NCBI GenBank assembly: GCA_919902775.1
Contig: CAKKRJ010000001.1
Location: 170,364 to 234,363 of the forward strand
Direction: 5' to 3'
Source of the DNA: Burkholderiaceae bacterium
GTDB taxonomy: Bacteria > Pseudomonadota > Gammaproteobacteria > Burkholderiales > Burkholderiaceae_C
Length of the DNA stretch: 64,000 nucleotides
This document shows positions 25,950 to 34,862 of the stretch, in pieces. The position numbers and the translations under genes are program-made. The number at the start of each line of letters is the position of its first letter. Within the stretch, counting starts at the first letter, position 1. The notes beneath the pieces are model-generated. The model was given only the letters and a program-made list of their open reading frames with translations. It ran no database searches and was not told where the DNA came from.

Positions 25950-27104
25950 TCAGTTCCGTCCATTGACAAAAAATGTTTCGACTTGGCCTAAACTTTTGAC
26001 TTCAATCGAGCCGCGCGATTCCAGTTGGAAATCATTGCGGATCAAATCGGCGGTGATGGCCGACACGTGGATGCGTCCCGGCGCGCCTGTGGACTCCATG
26101 CGGCTGGCCACGTTCACGGTGTCGCCCCACAGGTCGTAGGTGAACTTGCGCAAGCCAATCACGCCGGCCACGATGGGGCCGCTGTGCACGCCAATGCGCA
26201 TGCGCAGGGCGCCGCCGGTTCGCTCGCGCATTTGTTCGAGTGCACTGCACATCTCTAAAGCGGCATCCATGACGGCATGTGCGTGGTCGTCGCTGGGTTC
26301 GGGCACACCGCCTGCCAGCATGTAGCAGTCGCCAATCGTCTTGATCTTTTCCAGGCCGTGCCTTTCGGTGATCAGGTCAAACCGCGAGAACAGGTCGCCC
26401 AGCACTTCCACCAAGGCGGCGGGCGTCATGGTGCGAGACATGGCTGTGAAGCCCACCATGTCGGCAAACAGCACGCTCACATTGGGGAAAGCGTCGGCAA
26501 TGTGCTCCTCGCCGGCTTTCAGGCGCAGGGCGATCTTGCGCGGCAAGATGTTCAGCAGCAATTGTTCGGTTTTGGCCTGCTCTTGGGACAGCGCTTCGTG
26601 CTGGCGCTTGAGTTGGCGCATGCGCAAGACCTCCTGGTCACGCAGGCGTTTGCGTTCCACAGAGGTTCTCACCCTGGCGCGCAACAGCACCGGGTTGAAT
26701 GGTTTGGAGAGGTAATCTTCTGCACCCAACTCAATGCACCGCACCGCATCGTCCAAGCTGGTGCCGCCGGAAATCACGATCACGGGCGGCCATGGGTGGT
26801 GGGGCGTGTCCCGCAGCACGGCCAAGACTTCCATGCCGTTCATTTCGGGCATTTCCATGTCCAGCAGCATCAAGTCGAAATGCTCGCGGACCAGGATTTC
26901 AATGGCTTCGCGTCCGTGACCTGCCTCGGTGATGTCGGACAAGCCAATTTCCTCCAGCGAGCGGCGCAGGCCCATGCGAAGCAGGCGGCTGTCGTCTACC
27001 AGCAGGACTTTGGCTTTCTGAAAGTCCGAGGAGACGCTCGAGGCGATGTCCAGTTCTGTTGCACTGCTGCTGTCTGCACCATTCGAGGATGTGGGCATGA
27101 GCAT
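25950..27104 (-). CDS. Response regulator with class III adenylate/guanylate cyclase output
   Basis: A 384-residue protein: receiver about 30-150 (VDDSR, phospho-Asp82 in LLDMEMPEMNG, Lys134), a coiled-coil linker about 155-190, and a class III cyclase domain about 205-375. Metal-binding Asp215 (LFADMVGFT) and Asp259 (KIKTIGDCYM) are present, Lys255 is the usual adenine-selecting residue, and DLWGDTVNVASRME is the later substrate loop. It therefore probably makes cAMP under phosphorelay control. It lies between a single receiver and the PAS/MCP/che genes, all on the minus strand. Confidence 0.93.
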   Translation of the reverse strand: MLMPTSSNGADSSSATELDIASSVSSDFQKAKVLLVDDSRLLRMGLRRSLEEIGLSDITEAGHGREAIEILVREHFDLMLLDMEMPEMNGMEVLAVLRDTPHHPWPPVIVISGGTSLDDAVRCIELGAEDYLSKPFNPVLLRARVRTSVERKRLRDQEVLRMRQLKRQHEALSQEQAKTEQLLLNILPRKIALRLKAGEEHIADAFPNVSVLFADMVGFTAMSRTMTPAALVEVLGDLFSRFDLITERHGLEKIKTIGDCYMLAGGVPEPSDDHAHAVMDAALEMCSALEQMRERTGGALRMRIGVHSGPIVAGVIGLRKFTYDLWGDTVNVASRMESTGAPGRIHVSAITADLIRNDFQLESRGSIEVKSLGQVETFFVNGRN

Positions 27105-27114
27105 GGCTGTGGTG

Positions 27115-27489
27115 TCAGCTGACGGCCAGCAATGCGTTCACCTTCTCTAGCAGCTGTGCCGCTGTGAAGGGTTTGGTCAAACTGGAGTTGGCACCCGAAA
27201 GCAAGGCGGAGTCCAGACCAAAACGGGCGCTGACGACGCGGCTGCCCCCTGAGATGGTCAAGATGGGCACGGCCGGGAAGGATTCCCGCAAACGCGAGAC
27301 GAAATCCACACCGTCCATGTTCGGCATCACGATGTCCGAAATGACCAGATCCACATTGTTCACTGCGAACAACTCCAGCGCTTCCACGCCGTCACGTGCT
27401 TCGATGACTTGGAAGTCAGAAAGCTCCAAGATCTCGCGCACACCTTCGCGCAAAAGATCTTCGTCATCAACTAGCAAAATCGTGGTCAT
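27115..27489 (-). CDS. Single-domain response regulator
   Basis: A 124-residue receiver with VDDEDLL, phospho-Asp52 (ISDIVMPNMDG) and a Lys in SLTKPF. It is a close paralogue of the receiver at 30935, sharing the same unusual insert pattern (RFGLDSALLSGANSSLTKPF against RFGIDNIQVPGADASLPKPF). It is the first gene of the minus-strand block, transcribed divergently from the large histidine kinase, which is its likely phospho-donor. It precedes the receiver-cyclase by about 10 bp. Confidence 0.92.
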   Translation of the reverse strand: MTTILLVDDEDLLREGVREILELSDFQVIEARDGVEALELFAVNNVDLVISDIVMPNMDGVDFVSRLRESFPAVPILTISGGSRVVSARFGLDSALLSGANSSLTKPFTAAQLLEKVNALLAVS

Positions 27490-27604
27490 TCAAATTTTCT
27501 CCGTGCCGTTCATGATTCTATCAAAAAAATCGCCAATAATTGTCATCTTTGGGCGAAAAAGATAACTTGTTCTGTGTGGCTTGGAATTGTTTTTTGTTTG
27601 AATT

Positions 27605-27632
27605 TTGATAATTTTGGTGCCTTTCGTATTTT
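27605..27632 (+). promoter_or_regulatory. Possible sigma70 promoter of the histidine kinase
   Basis: TTGATA-N16-TATTTT in the AT-rich 158-bp divergent region, about 15 bp upstream of the kinase ATG. Spacing is one short of ideal and the -10 is weak. Confidence 0.35.
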
Positions 27633-27647
27633 AGAGAACGCAATTGT

Positions 27648-30600
27648 ATGAACCTGTTTCGCGCGTGGACGCCCAAAGTGTGGTTTTGCCTGATCGGGTT
27701 GGGGGTGGCTGGCGTTTTTGTCTTGGGTTGGGTGTTGGTGGCACCGTCAAGCCAGGGCCTGTGGTGGCTGGGTGGGGCGCTGGGCAGTGCCTGGGTGCTG
27801 GCGGCGGCCTGGGCTTGGTGGCGACTTGATCTGGGCCATTTGGGCACGGCGCCTGTGCAATTGGCGCGCGTGACGCTGTTGTTGGCACAAGGGCAGCTCG
27901 AACGGGCGCGCAAGGTGTTGGGCCAGGGCGGTCGGGGCGTTTGGGGCGATCTGACCACGGTGGTCGGCAATTTGCAAAATGCGCAGATCCACCACGAACA
28001 GCGTGCCTGGCGTGACCAAGGACTGGCCTTGATCCATGAAACGGTGCGCCATGACCACACACCGCAAGCCTTGGCAGATCTGGTTTCTCAGACCCTGATC
28101 CGTTTCCTGGGGCTCAGCGCTTGCGGTATCTATGTGCTGGAGCCCGACGCGGCTGCCCAGCGACTGCATGCCGAATGTCGGCTGCGCCGTCAGAGTTCAG
28201 CTCTGGACCAGTCGTTGGCCTTGCCTGAACAGATTGCTTGCAGTTATGCAGGGTTGCAGGCTTTGGCGGCCAGCAAGACCATTTTGCACAACGGGGAGAT
28301 GCCCTCGGCGATTTGGCAAACGCTGCGCCGCCCGGACCAGACCGACACGGTGTTTGTGCCGCTGGTCATCGAGGCGCAGGTGCGGGGCGTGTTGCTCATG
28401 ACCTCGGCGCAGGCCTTGCCCGCCCATCTGGAGGCGCTGATGGAGCCTGTGTCGGTGGCCATTGCCGTGGCGATGCAATCGGCCAGTACGCGTGAGACCT
28501 TGCAGGCCTCCCTGTCGCGGGCCAATGAGTTGACCCGCGAGCTGCAGGATCACCATGAAAAATTGCAAGCCAGCGAGGTCGCGCTCAAAAAGCAAATGAC
28601 CTATGTCAACGACATTTTGGGCAACATGGACAGTGGCCTGGTGGTGGTGGACCGGGCAGGGCGCATTCAGGACTGCAACCCGGCCTTGCTCAAGCTGACC
28701 GGGTTTGACCGTGATTTGCTGATGGGGCAGCCCAGCAGTTTGTTGTTCGAAGAGGACGAGACGCGCCTGCTGTCGATTTTCAAGGGCTATGGGCACATGC
28801 TCACACGGCTGGGCGTGCAAAACCCGGACGCTTACCGTGAGGTTCTGACGGAGAACCTGCTGGGCGCGTCCTTGATCGACAGCAGTGGCCGGATTCTGGA
28901 GGCCAATCACCGCATGGCGCAGTTGCTCGGCTGTGGCATCGATCAGTTGAAAGGCACTTCATTTTGGGCCTTGTTGCAAGATGTGCCGCCCGATGAATTG
29001 CACGATTTGCAGGCCTTGTTGTCCGGCGACGAGAGCTATTACCACTCCGGCTCTGGCCAGTCCATGGGCATGCGCTTTCACGCGGGGCAGACGGTGCACC
29101 GCGTGGAGATCAGCTTGATCAACCACCAGTTGCTGGGCGAGCGGGCGACGCTGGTGCTGGTGCGCGGCGAACGCGACCTGCCTTGGGGTGTGGTCAATTC
29201 GACCATCTTGCAAAAACTCACCCCGGGTGACGAAGAGGCCATGATCGCCAAGCTGCGCAATCGCTCGGGCACGCACATCCCTGTGCGGGTGAGCTCTTCG
29301 TTTTTGGCCGATGCCACCGGCATGCCGCAGCAGACGGTGATCAACTTGCACGACGTCTCCAGCTTGGTGAACAAGAGCGAAGAGATTCGCGCCCAGCACC
29401 AGTTGCTGGAGATGAGCATGGACGCCATGCAAGATGGCGTGTTGCGTCTGGACCGTCATGGGCGCGTGAGCAGTGCCAACCCCATGGCGCTGGATTTGCT
29501 GGGCAGTGACAAGGCCAGCACCGCGTTGCAGCCGGTGCACCAGCTTTTGCCGGGGCAGCAAAAAGGGCATGACCTGGCGTATTGGTTGCCCTTGCAGACG
29601 GCCTGGCTGTTGCGCCGCCTGGTGCAAGACCTGGCCCAGGACCCGTCGTTGGTGCAGTCCTTGCCCATTCCCTTGCTGTATGCCAACCGCATGGGCCGCC
29701 TGCGTTGGGCCACCCCCACCGCTTGTGCTTTGCTGGGTTTGATGGTGCCACCGCAATCGACGTCCGAGCCGCTGTTGCTGGCCGAGCAAACCAGTCGTGA
29801 GCTCTTGGCGTTGCGCGACCAGACCGAGGTGGACGCTGCGGGTCAAGACCCGCTGGTGATTGAAGTGGCCTGGCGTGCGGGCAATGCCCCGGTCATGCGG
29901 CTGCCCACCTTGCTGGTGCCTCAGGCGTCTGTGGGCAATGACGAGATGATGGTGTGGATGATTCCCGATCTGGATGCCTTGTGCGCGTTCATGATTCGGC
30001 GCATGCACAACATTGAGTGGATGGTGTTGCACCGCCAGCAAGAAAGTTTGCTGCCGGTGGTGTTGACCGCTTCGCCCCTGGTGGACCCCTACAACCGCCT
30101 CACGGGTGCGGTGGTGACCATCAAGGACATGCGCGAAATCAAGGAAAAAGAGGCCGAGAATTTGCGCATGGTGCAAAAGGTCGAGCAGTCTCAGCGGCTG
30201 GATGCGCTGGGTCAACTGGCGGCTGGTGTGGCCCACGACTTCAACAACTTGCTGGGGGTGATTCAAAACCACGCCGAACTTGTGGAGATGAAGCTCGGCA
30301 CCGAGACCAAGGCCGCCAAGAACCTGTCGGCCATCCTGCAGGCGACCACCCGGGCGCGTGACATCGTGCTCAAGCTCAATGCCTTGGGCCGGGAGCGCAA
30401 GCGGCTGGAGGAAGACGGCAGCGTGCACGATGAGCAAGACAACCTGGCGCCCTTTGATCTGTTGACGGTGATCGAAGAAACCCAAGGCTTGCTGCACGCC
30501 ACCCTCAAGGGCATCGACATCGTGGTGGACGCTGCGGCTTTGGGCTCCGGGGTCATGGTGCGTGGCCAAAGTGGCACGCTGCAGCAGGTCATTGTCAACT

Positions 30601-30905
30601 TGTGCGTCAACGGCAGCCATGCCATTGGCGACCGGCGTGATGGCTTGATCCGTATCCAGTTGGGACGCCCCGATGCAGCGCATGTCTCCATTGCCGTGTC
30701 TGACAACGGCAGCGGCATCCCACCCGAAATCATGTCGCGTATTTTTGAGCCATTTTTCACCACCAAAGAAGTCGGCAAGGGCACTGGCCTGGGGCTGGCC
30801 ATGGTGCGCAGCATTATCACCCAAATGGGGGGCACGATCGAATGCGTATCACAGCCCGATTTGGGTACCACATTCACCATCGGATTGCCTTGCGTGCAAG
30901 CGTGA
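27648..30905 (+). CDS. Membrane sensor histidine kinase with GAF and several PAS domains
   Basis: A 1085-residue kinase. Two membrane helices (about 11-33, 38-60) anchor it without a periplasmic domain. A GAF-like region about 130-275 follows, then a coiled coil and PAS-type segments from about 315 (NDILGNMDSGLVVVDRAGRI), 405 (GASLIDSSGRILEANHRM) and 590 (MDAMQDGVLRLDRHGRVSSANP). The HisKA phospho-His is about residue 863 (AAGVAHDFNNLLGVI), and the ATPase has VNLCVNGSHAIG, DNGSGIPPE and GKGTGLGLAMV. It has no receiver of its own; two near-identical receivers flank it. Signals sensed are unknown. Confidence 0.94.
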   Translation: MNLFRAWTPKVWFCLIGLGVAGVFVLGWVLVAPSSQGLWWLGGALGSAWVLAAAWAWWRLDLGHLGTAPVQLARVTLLLAQGQLERARKVLGQGGRGVWGDLTTVVGNLQNAQIHHEQRAWRDQGLALIHETVRHDHTPQALADLVSQTLIRFLGLSACGIYVLEPDAAAQRLHAECRLRRQSSALDQSLALPEQIACSYAGLQALAASKTILHNGEMPSAIWQTLRRPDQTDTVFVPLVIEAQVRGVLLMTSAQALPAHLEALMEPVSVAIAVAMQSASTRETLQASLSRANELTRELQDHHEKLQASEVALKKQMTYVNDILGNMDSGLVVVDRAGRIQDCNPALLKLTGFDRDLLMGQPSSLLFEEDETRLLSIFKGYGHMLTRLGVQNPDAYREVLTENLLGASLIDSSGRILEANHRMAQLLGCGIDQLKGTSFWALLQDVPPDELHDLQALLSGDESYYHSGSGQSMGMRFHAGQTVHRVEISLINHQLLGERATLVLVRGERDLPWGVVNSTILQKLTPGDEEAMIAKLRNRSGTHIPVRVSSSFLADATGMPQQTVINLHDVSSLVNKSEEIRAQHQLLEMSMDAMQDGVLRLDRHGRVSSANPMALDLLGSDKASTALQPVHQLLPGQQKGHDLAYWLPLQTAWLLRRLVQDLAQDPSLVQSLPIPLLYANRMGRLRWATPTACALLGLMVPPQSTSEPLLLAEQTSRELLALRDQTEVDAAGQDPLVIEVAWRAGNAPVMRLPTLLVPQASVGNDEMMVWMIPDLDALCAFMIRRMHNIEWMVLHRQQESLLPVVLTASPLVDPYNRLTGAVVTIKDMREIKEKEAENLRMVQKVEQSQRLDALGQLAAGVAHDFNNLLGVIQNHAELVEMKLGTETKAAKNLSAILQATTRARDIVLKLNALGRERKRLEEDGSVHDEQDNLAPFDLLTVIEETQGLLHATLKGIDIVVDAAALGSGVMVRGQSGTLQQVIVNLCVNGSHAIGDRRDGLIRIQLGRPDAAHVSIAVSDNGSGIPPEIMSRIFEPFFTTKEVGKGTGLGLAMVRSIITQMGGTIECVSQPDLGTTFTIGLPCVQA

Positions 30906-30934
30906 GTTCCACCACATCTACAGAAACACACACC

Positions 30935-31327
30935 ATGCCAAACACCAACACCACCATTTTGCTGGTGGAAGACGAAGAGTTACTCCGGGCCGGCGTGCAG
31001 GAGATGCTGGAAATGCAGGGTTACCAGGTGATCACCGCTGCCAATGGGCAACTGGCGCTGGAGTGCCTGAGCGCCGGGGCGATCGATTTGATCATCACCG
31101 ACTTGGTGATGCCCAAGATGAACGGCATTGATTTTGTGCAGCAACTGCGCACCGGCTACCCCGACGTGCCGGTGATTGTGGTCTCGGGCAGCACGCGCAA
31201 CATCATGCAGCGCTTTGGCATCGACAACATCCAGGTGCCGGGTGCGGATGCGAGTTTGCCCAAGCCATTCAAAGGGGTGGAATTGATCGCGCAGGTCCAG
31301 CAATTGCTGGATGCCCGACGGACCTGA
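30935..31327 (+). CDS. Single-domain response regulator
   Basis: A 130-residue receiver, 29 bp downstream of the histidine kinase on the same strand. VEDEELL, phospho-Asp56 (ITDLVMPKMNG) and the conserved Lys in SLPKPF are present. I start at the ATG of PNTNTTILLV; the track ORF extends into the kinase in another frame. It is a paralogue of the receiver at 27115. With no output domain it must act by protein contact, for example on a flagellar switch or on another kinase. Confidence 0.92.
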   Translation: MPNTNTTILLVEDEELLRAGVQEMLEMQGYQVITAANGQLALECLSAGAIDLIITDLVMPKMNGIDFVQQLRTGYPDVPVIVVSGSTRNIMQRFGIDNIQVPGADASLPKPFKGVELIAQVQQLLDARRT

Positions 31328-31375
31328 TGCGGATGGCACCGCTGGGTGCCGCCACCACCTGAGCCCCACAAAGCC

Positions 31376-31420
31376 AAAAGCCACAAGGCCCTGAAATTCA
31401 GGGCCTTGTGGCTTTTTTTT
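31376..31420 (+). terminator. Strong intrinsic terminator after kinase/regulator operon
   Basis: AGCCACAAGGCCCTG and CAGGGCCTTGTGGCT form a near-perfect stem of about 17 bp with a tiny AAATT loop, followed by eight T. It lies about 50 bp after the receiver stop codon. Confidence 0.92.
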
Positions 31421-31443
31421 GCGAGGTGCTACACGGTGACGAA

Positions 31444-31500
31444 CGAACCCTGTGGAAGCAATAACGAACCGTGTGGGAGAGCGACCGAACCTTGTGGGAG
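31444..31500. repeat. Three 15-bp direct repeats with 21-bp period leading into a REP-like element
   Basis: CGAACCCTGTGGAAG, CGAACCGTGTGGGAG and CGAACCTTGTGGGAG start at 31444, 31465 and 31486. The third is the left arm of the REP-like element at 31493, so the repeat appears to have duplicated only its edge. Confidence 0.7.
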
Positions 31501-31547
31501 TGCGCCCCTGCGCGCGAATGCTTCGGCCGCAGGGGCGGCCTCCCACA
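31493..31547 (+). repeat. REP-like nested palindrome, copy 2
   Basis: Same structure and orientation as copy 1 (TGTGGGAG left arm, GGCCGC-AGGG-GCGGCC right hairpin, CTCCCACA end), here with GAATGCTTCG in the centre. It lies between the convergent receiver and MCP genes. Confidence 0.85.
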
Positions 31548-31556
31548 AAAAACGCC

Positions 31557-33500
31557 TTAGACGCTGAAGCGTCCCAGGTCCTGGCGTGTTTGTTCGGCCA
31601 GTTTGGACAGCTCGATCACCGTGGCCGTGATTTCCTCGGAAGCCGCCGCGTTGCTCACGGCAATGCGGTCCAGGCTGCTGAGGTTGGAGTTGATTTCTTC
31701 GACCGCGGCCGATTGCTGTTCCAGCGCCGCTGAAATGCGCTGGAGCATTTGGTCGGTTTCTTGCGAACCACTTTCGATCACCGACATGTCGTGGCTGACC
31801 TCTTGCACCACCACCACCGCTTGCGCTGTTTCCGTCACCGCTTGTTGCACCAGGCGGGCGATTTCTTGCGAGCTTTCGGCGCTGCTGGCGGCCAGCTTGC
31901 CCACTTCTTCGGCCACCACAGAGAAGCCTTTGCCGTGCTCGCCTGCACGGGCGGCCTCAATGGCGGCGTTCAGTGAGAGCAGGTTGGTTTTGTTGGCGAT
32001 CTTTTCGATCACTTCGGTGATCTTGTTGATCTTGTCCGAGTTCACGGAGATGTTGTTCACCACCTGAACCATCTGGTTCATCTTGTCCATGCCTGTGTGC
32101 ATGATGGCCATGGATTCACGGGATTTCTGGCTGGCAATGGCGGTGTTGCGCGACACATCGGTGACCGACTCGGCTGTGTGTTTGATGGCCAGTGCCACTT
32201 GACCAATGGCATGGGTCTGGTTCTGCGCGCCGTCTGAAATCTGACCGATGGCGGTGCTGGTTTGGTTGGCTGCCGCGGCCACCTGGCGCGTGCTGTCGTG
32301 CACCGCACCCAGGGCTTGGCCCAGGGCATCCAGCGAGCTGTTGATGTTGCGCTTCAGGCGCAGCAGGTCACCCGTGGCTTCGATCTGCACCCGTTGGGTC
32401 AGATTGCCGCCCGCCACCGCGCCCATGACCTCATCGACGTTGCCAATCATGCGGTGCAAGGATTGCAAAGCCTTATGGGCTTGCGCCAGGCTTTGCTGGA
32501 ATTCGCCACGGCTTTGGCTGTAGTCGATCGCGTGATCGAATTGTCCGTGCAACAAAGCCTGCGACAAACCGTTGAAGCCGCTCATCGTGCGTTGCACGGT
32601 ATCCAGCGAGTTGTTGATGGCGGTTTTCATCTGCGCCAGGTCGCCTTGCATTTCGCCTTCGATGCGCTGGCTCAGATCGCCGTTGGCCAGGTGCTGAACC
32701 ACGCGGTTGACTTGTCCAATGGCCGTTTGCTGGGCTTGCAGCAAGGTATTGAAGGCACGTGCTGTCTGTCCCACCTCGTCGCGCTGGGTGACATCGATGC
32801 GGCTTGAATAGTCAAAATTTTGCGAGACCCGCTGCGCGACTTCTTGCACCAGACCCAAGGGTTTGATCACGGAGCCGACGATCCACAGCGCCAGCAAGAC
32901 GCCGGCCAGGTTGCCAACCACCAGCAAACCGATGCTGATGAGCCTGGATTGTTCGTATTGCGCACTTTCATAGATGTATTCGGCTTTGGCGACATTCAGT
33001 TGGACTTCGATCAGCTCGGAAAATTGGGTGCTGATCGGGTCAATCACCGGGTACAAGACCTCGATGCTGAAGCGGCTGACTGCCTCCTTGTCTTCTTTTT
33101 CGAAGATGGCTTGCAGGGTGTTGAGGGTGGCCTCGGTTTGTGCCAGCATCGGTTCAATGACGGCGACCCGTTTTTTTTCTTCTTCGACCAAGAAGGTGGA
33201 TTTGTACGCCTTCCATGTTTTGTCAATGCTGAGGCGCGCCTCTTGCAAATTCTTCCGGGCTTCGGCCCAGTCGATGTTGCCGTTGCGCACTTTGTGCGTG
33301 GTGTCCACAATGTTCACGGCATACATGTCGGCAATCACCTTGAGGTCACGCAAGGGGACCACGCGGTCTTCGTAAACCGTGCGCAGGCCGCCGACGGTTT
33401 CTGCCATGCCCCGCAACCCCATCAGGCCCACCACAATGGACACCAGAGAGAGCAAGCCGACCAGTAGGAAAAGGCGAATTTTGACGCTGAGGTGGTTCAT
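31557..33500 (-). CDS. Methyl-accepting chemotaxis protein with four-helix-bundle sensor
   Basis: A 647-residue receptor. TM1 is about 6-28 ([22 protein letters not shown]), a helical periplasmic domain of the 4HB_MCP type spans about 30-170, TM2 is about 185-210, and HAMP-type segments occupy about 210-400. The signalling tip is [36 protein letters not shown]. The start is the ATG of [10 protein letters not shown] rather than the track start. It ends RQDLGRFSV, without a CheR/CheB tether. It is monocistronic, convergent with the kinase operon. I saw no sigma28 site upstream. Confidence 0.94.
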   Translation of the reverse strand: MNHLSVKIRLFLLVGLLSLVSIVVGLMGLRGMAETVGGLRTVYEDRVVPLRDLKVIADMYAVNIVDTTHKVRNGNIDWAEARKNLQEARLSIDKTWKAYKSTFLVEEEKKRVAVIEPMLAQTEATLNTLQAIFEKEDKEAVSRFSIEVLYPVIDPISTQFSELIEVQLNVAKAEYIYESAQYEQSRLISIGLLVVGNLAGVLLALWIVGSVIKPLGLVQEVAQRVSQNFDYSSRIDVTQRDEVGQTARAFNTLLQAQQTAIGQVNRVVQHLANGDLSQRIEGEMQGDLAQMKTAINNSLDTVQRTMSGFNGLSQALLHGQFDHAIDYSQSRGEFQQSLAQAHKALQSLHRMIGNVDEVMGAVAGGNLTQRVQIEATGDLLRLKRNINSSLDALGQALGAVHDSTRQVAAAANQTSTAIGQISDGAQNQTHAIGQVALAIKHTAESVTDVSRNTAIASQKSRESMAIMHTGMDKMNQMVQVVNNISVNSDKINKITEVIEKIANKTNLLSLNAAIEAARAGEHGKGFSVVAEEVGKLAASSAESSQEIARLVQQAVTETAQAVVVVQEVSHDMSVIESGSQETDQMLQRISAALEQQSAAVEEINSNLSSLDRIAVSNAAASEEITATVIELSKLAEQTRQDLGRFSV

Positions 33501-34013
33501 GGGTAGTGGTGTCAACAGTGAGAATCGTTGGAAGAAAGAGGCACAACCGGCGCGCAAACCGGGTACACAGGATGTTTTTTACGAATGATAACAATTGTGG
33601 CATTTTAAATTTGTTTTTTTGATGTATTTGTTGGTATAAATACCAATGTTCTTAAAATTTGTAAAAATCGTTACCTGGTCGGAGGCCTGAAAGCCCCAGC
33701 ACTGCCTTTGAGCCCGTTGGCCCATGTCTTGCCGAGCGGTTGAGGCTGACGGTCACCCCTTGGGGGTGTGGCGCGCTGGATGTCCACATGGCAGGCCGGG
33801 CCGCCGTACAGAATGCGCGTTGTGCAGGGTGGTGGAGAAATCGATGCTATCCTTGAAACGTGTGCATCTGATGGCTGTTGGAGCGAAAGATGGATCGGCA
33901 GTTGGCGGGTCTCCAGAACGGTTGTGATGGCGCGACAGGGCATGGCCCGTTACAAAATTTGTTGATTTCATGAAATTTGTTATTTTTTCTCAGTCTCTTT
34001 GTCGGGGGATGGC
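33501..34013. other. Long non-coding region with AT-rich core
   Basis: About 510 bp between divergent genes. 33590-33675 is markedly AT-rich for this genome and contains the palindrome TTGGTATAAATACCAA. Further on, AAATTTGTT occurs twice around 33956-33982, separated by GATTTCATG. The small ORFs listed here (33671, 33724, 33768) lack ribosome sites and family features, so I call no gene. Confidence 0.6.
33631..33646. promoter_or_regulatory. Perfect 16-bp palindrome, operator-like
   Basis: TTGGTATAAATACCAA is a perfect inverted repeat (7-bp arms, AA centre) in the AT-rich part of the divergent region between the MCP and the cyclic-nucleotide-binding genes. A dimeric regulator could bind here; which one is unknown. 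Confidence 0.45.
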
Positions 34014-34514
34014 ATGAGCACCAGCAAATACGTTGCCGCCTCCTTTTCCGTCAACATCGAGCATTTGCATGCTTTGGGTGTGCGTGACCCGTACTCTGAG
34101 CAAAGTTTGCAGCTCTACCATTCAGGCAAGCTCAATGCCAATGAGCGCTTGTATTTTTCCTTGTGGGGCTCGTCCGAATTGAGCACTTCCCTGATCCGTG
34201 CCAAAACCCGTTTTGCCCGGCAAGGTGAGCCGGTCAGCTCGGCATACTTTGTGATCAAGGGTGCTGTGCTCGGGGTCAAAGGGGATGACATCTTCCGGCT
34301 GGGGCCGGGCAGTGTGATTGGTCTGGCCGAAGGGGTTGGCGGCGTGCCGCACAACATGGATGCCATTGCCGTGGACGATGTGCAGGTGCGCGTTTTTCCC
34401 ATTTATGTCATCTCCAAGCTGGTCAAGAACATGCCCCCTGGCCTCAAAGGCATTCTCAAATCCACCGTCATGCGCACGCTGCAACTGACCTCACCACCGC
34501 CATTGCTGTCATGA
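34014..34514 (+). CDS. Cyclic-nucleotide-binding-domain-like protein
   Basis: A 166-residue protein with a cNMP-binding-fold core at about 55-145: STSLIRAKTRFARQGEPVSSAYFVIKGAVLGVKGDDIFRLGPGSVIGLAEGV follows the beta-roll pattern, although the phosphate-binding cassette (GLAEG) is degenerate compared with the Gly-Glu/Arg of CAP. There is no DNA-binding domain. The start is the ATG of STSKYVAAS with GGGGGA upstream. Its stop overlaps the next gene by 4 bp (ATGA). It forms an operon with another cNMP-fold protein and a phosphodiesterase-like protein. Confidence 0.78.
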   Translation: MSTSKYVAASFSVNIEHLHALGVRDPYSEQSLQLYHSGKLNANERLYFSLWGSSELSTSLIRAKTRFARQGEPVSSAYFVIKGAVLGVKGDDIFRLGPGSVIGLAEGVGGVPHNMDAIAVDDVQVRVFPIYVISKLVKNMPPGLKGILKSTVMRTLQLTSPPPLLS

Positions 34515-34861
34515 GTACTTTTGACGAAATTCGGCTCGAAGAGGGCCAAATCCTGTTCAAGGCTGGGGAACCGGCGGACAAGTTGTATTTCATCCAGTCG
34601 GGTTCCATTCAAATGGCCGACAAAAACACGGGTGCGGTTTTTGCCACCTTGCGCGAGGGCGATTCGTTTGGCGAGCAGGCCATGTTGCAAGGGGGGATTC
34701 GGGGCGCGACAGCGCTGGCTGGCAATGGCACGGTCCTCCTCGAGATCACCGCCGAGGGCCTGCGTGGCATGCTCAAAACGGCTTCGCCGATTTTGACAGC
34801 CGTGTTTGAAGCCATGATGCTCCAGCAGAACATGCAAAACGCCTTGCGCACGAAAGCCTGA
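34511..34861 (+). CDS. Small cyclic-nucleotide-binding-domain protein
   Basis: A 116-residue protein that is essentially one cNMP-binding fold: EGQILFKAGEPADKLYFIQSGSIQM, then GDSFGEQAMLQGGIRGATALA as the phosphate-binding cassette, with Gly-Glu and an Arg in the expected positions. No output domain is present, so it would act by protein-protein contact. It is translationally coupled to the gene before it and 1 bp from the gene after it. Binding of cAMP or cGMP is inferred from the cassette. Confidence 0.85.
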   Translation: MSTFDEIRLEEGQILFKAGEPADKLYFIQSGSIQMADKNTGAVFATLREGDSFGEQAMLQGGIRGATALAGNGTVLLEITAEGLRGMLKTASPILTAVFEAMMLQQNMQNALRTKA

Positions 34862-34862
34862 T

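Noticed and set aside
28959-30824. Minus-strand ORF of 621 codons
   Set aside because: Antisense shadow of the histidine kinase, dominated by His/Gln.
33671-33965. Three small overlapping ORFs in the 33.5-34.0 kb gap
   Set aside because: No ribosome sites, no hydrophobic or domain pattern, overlapping on both strands.
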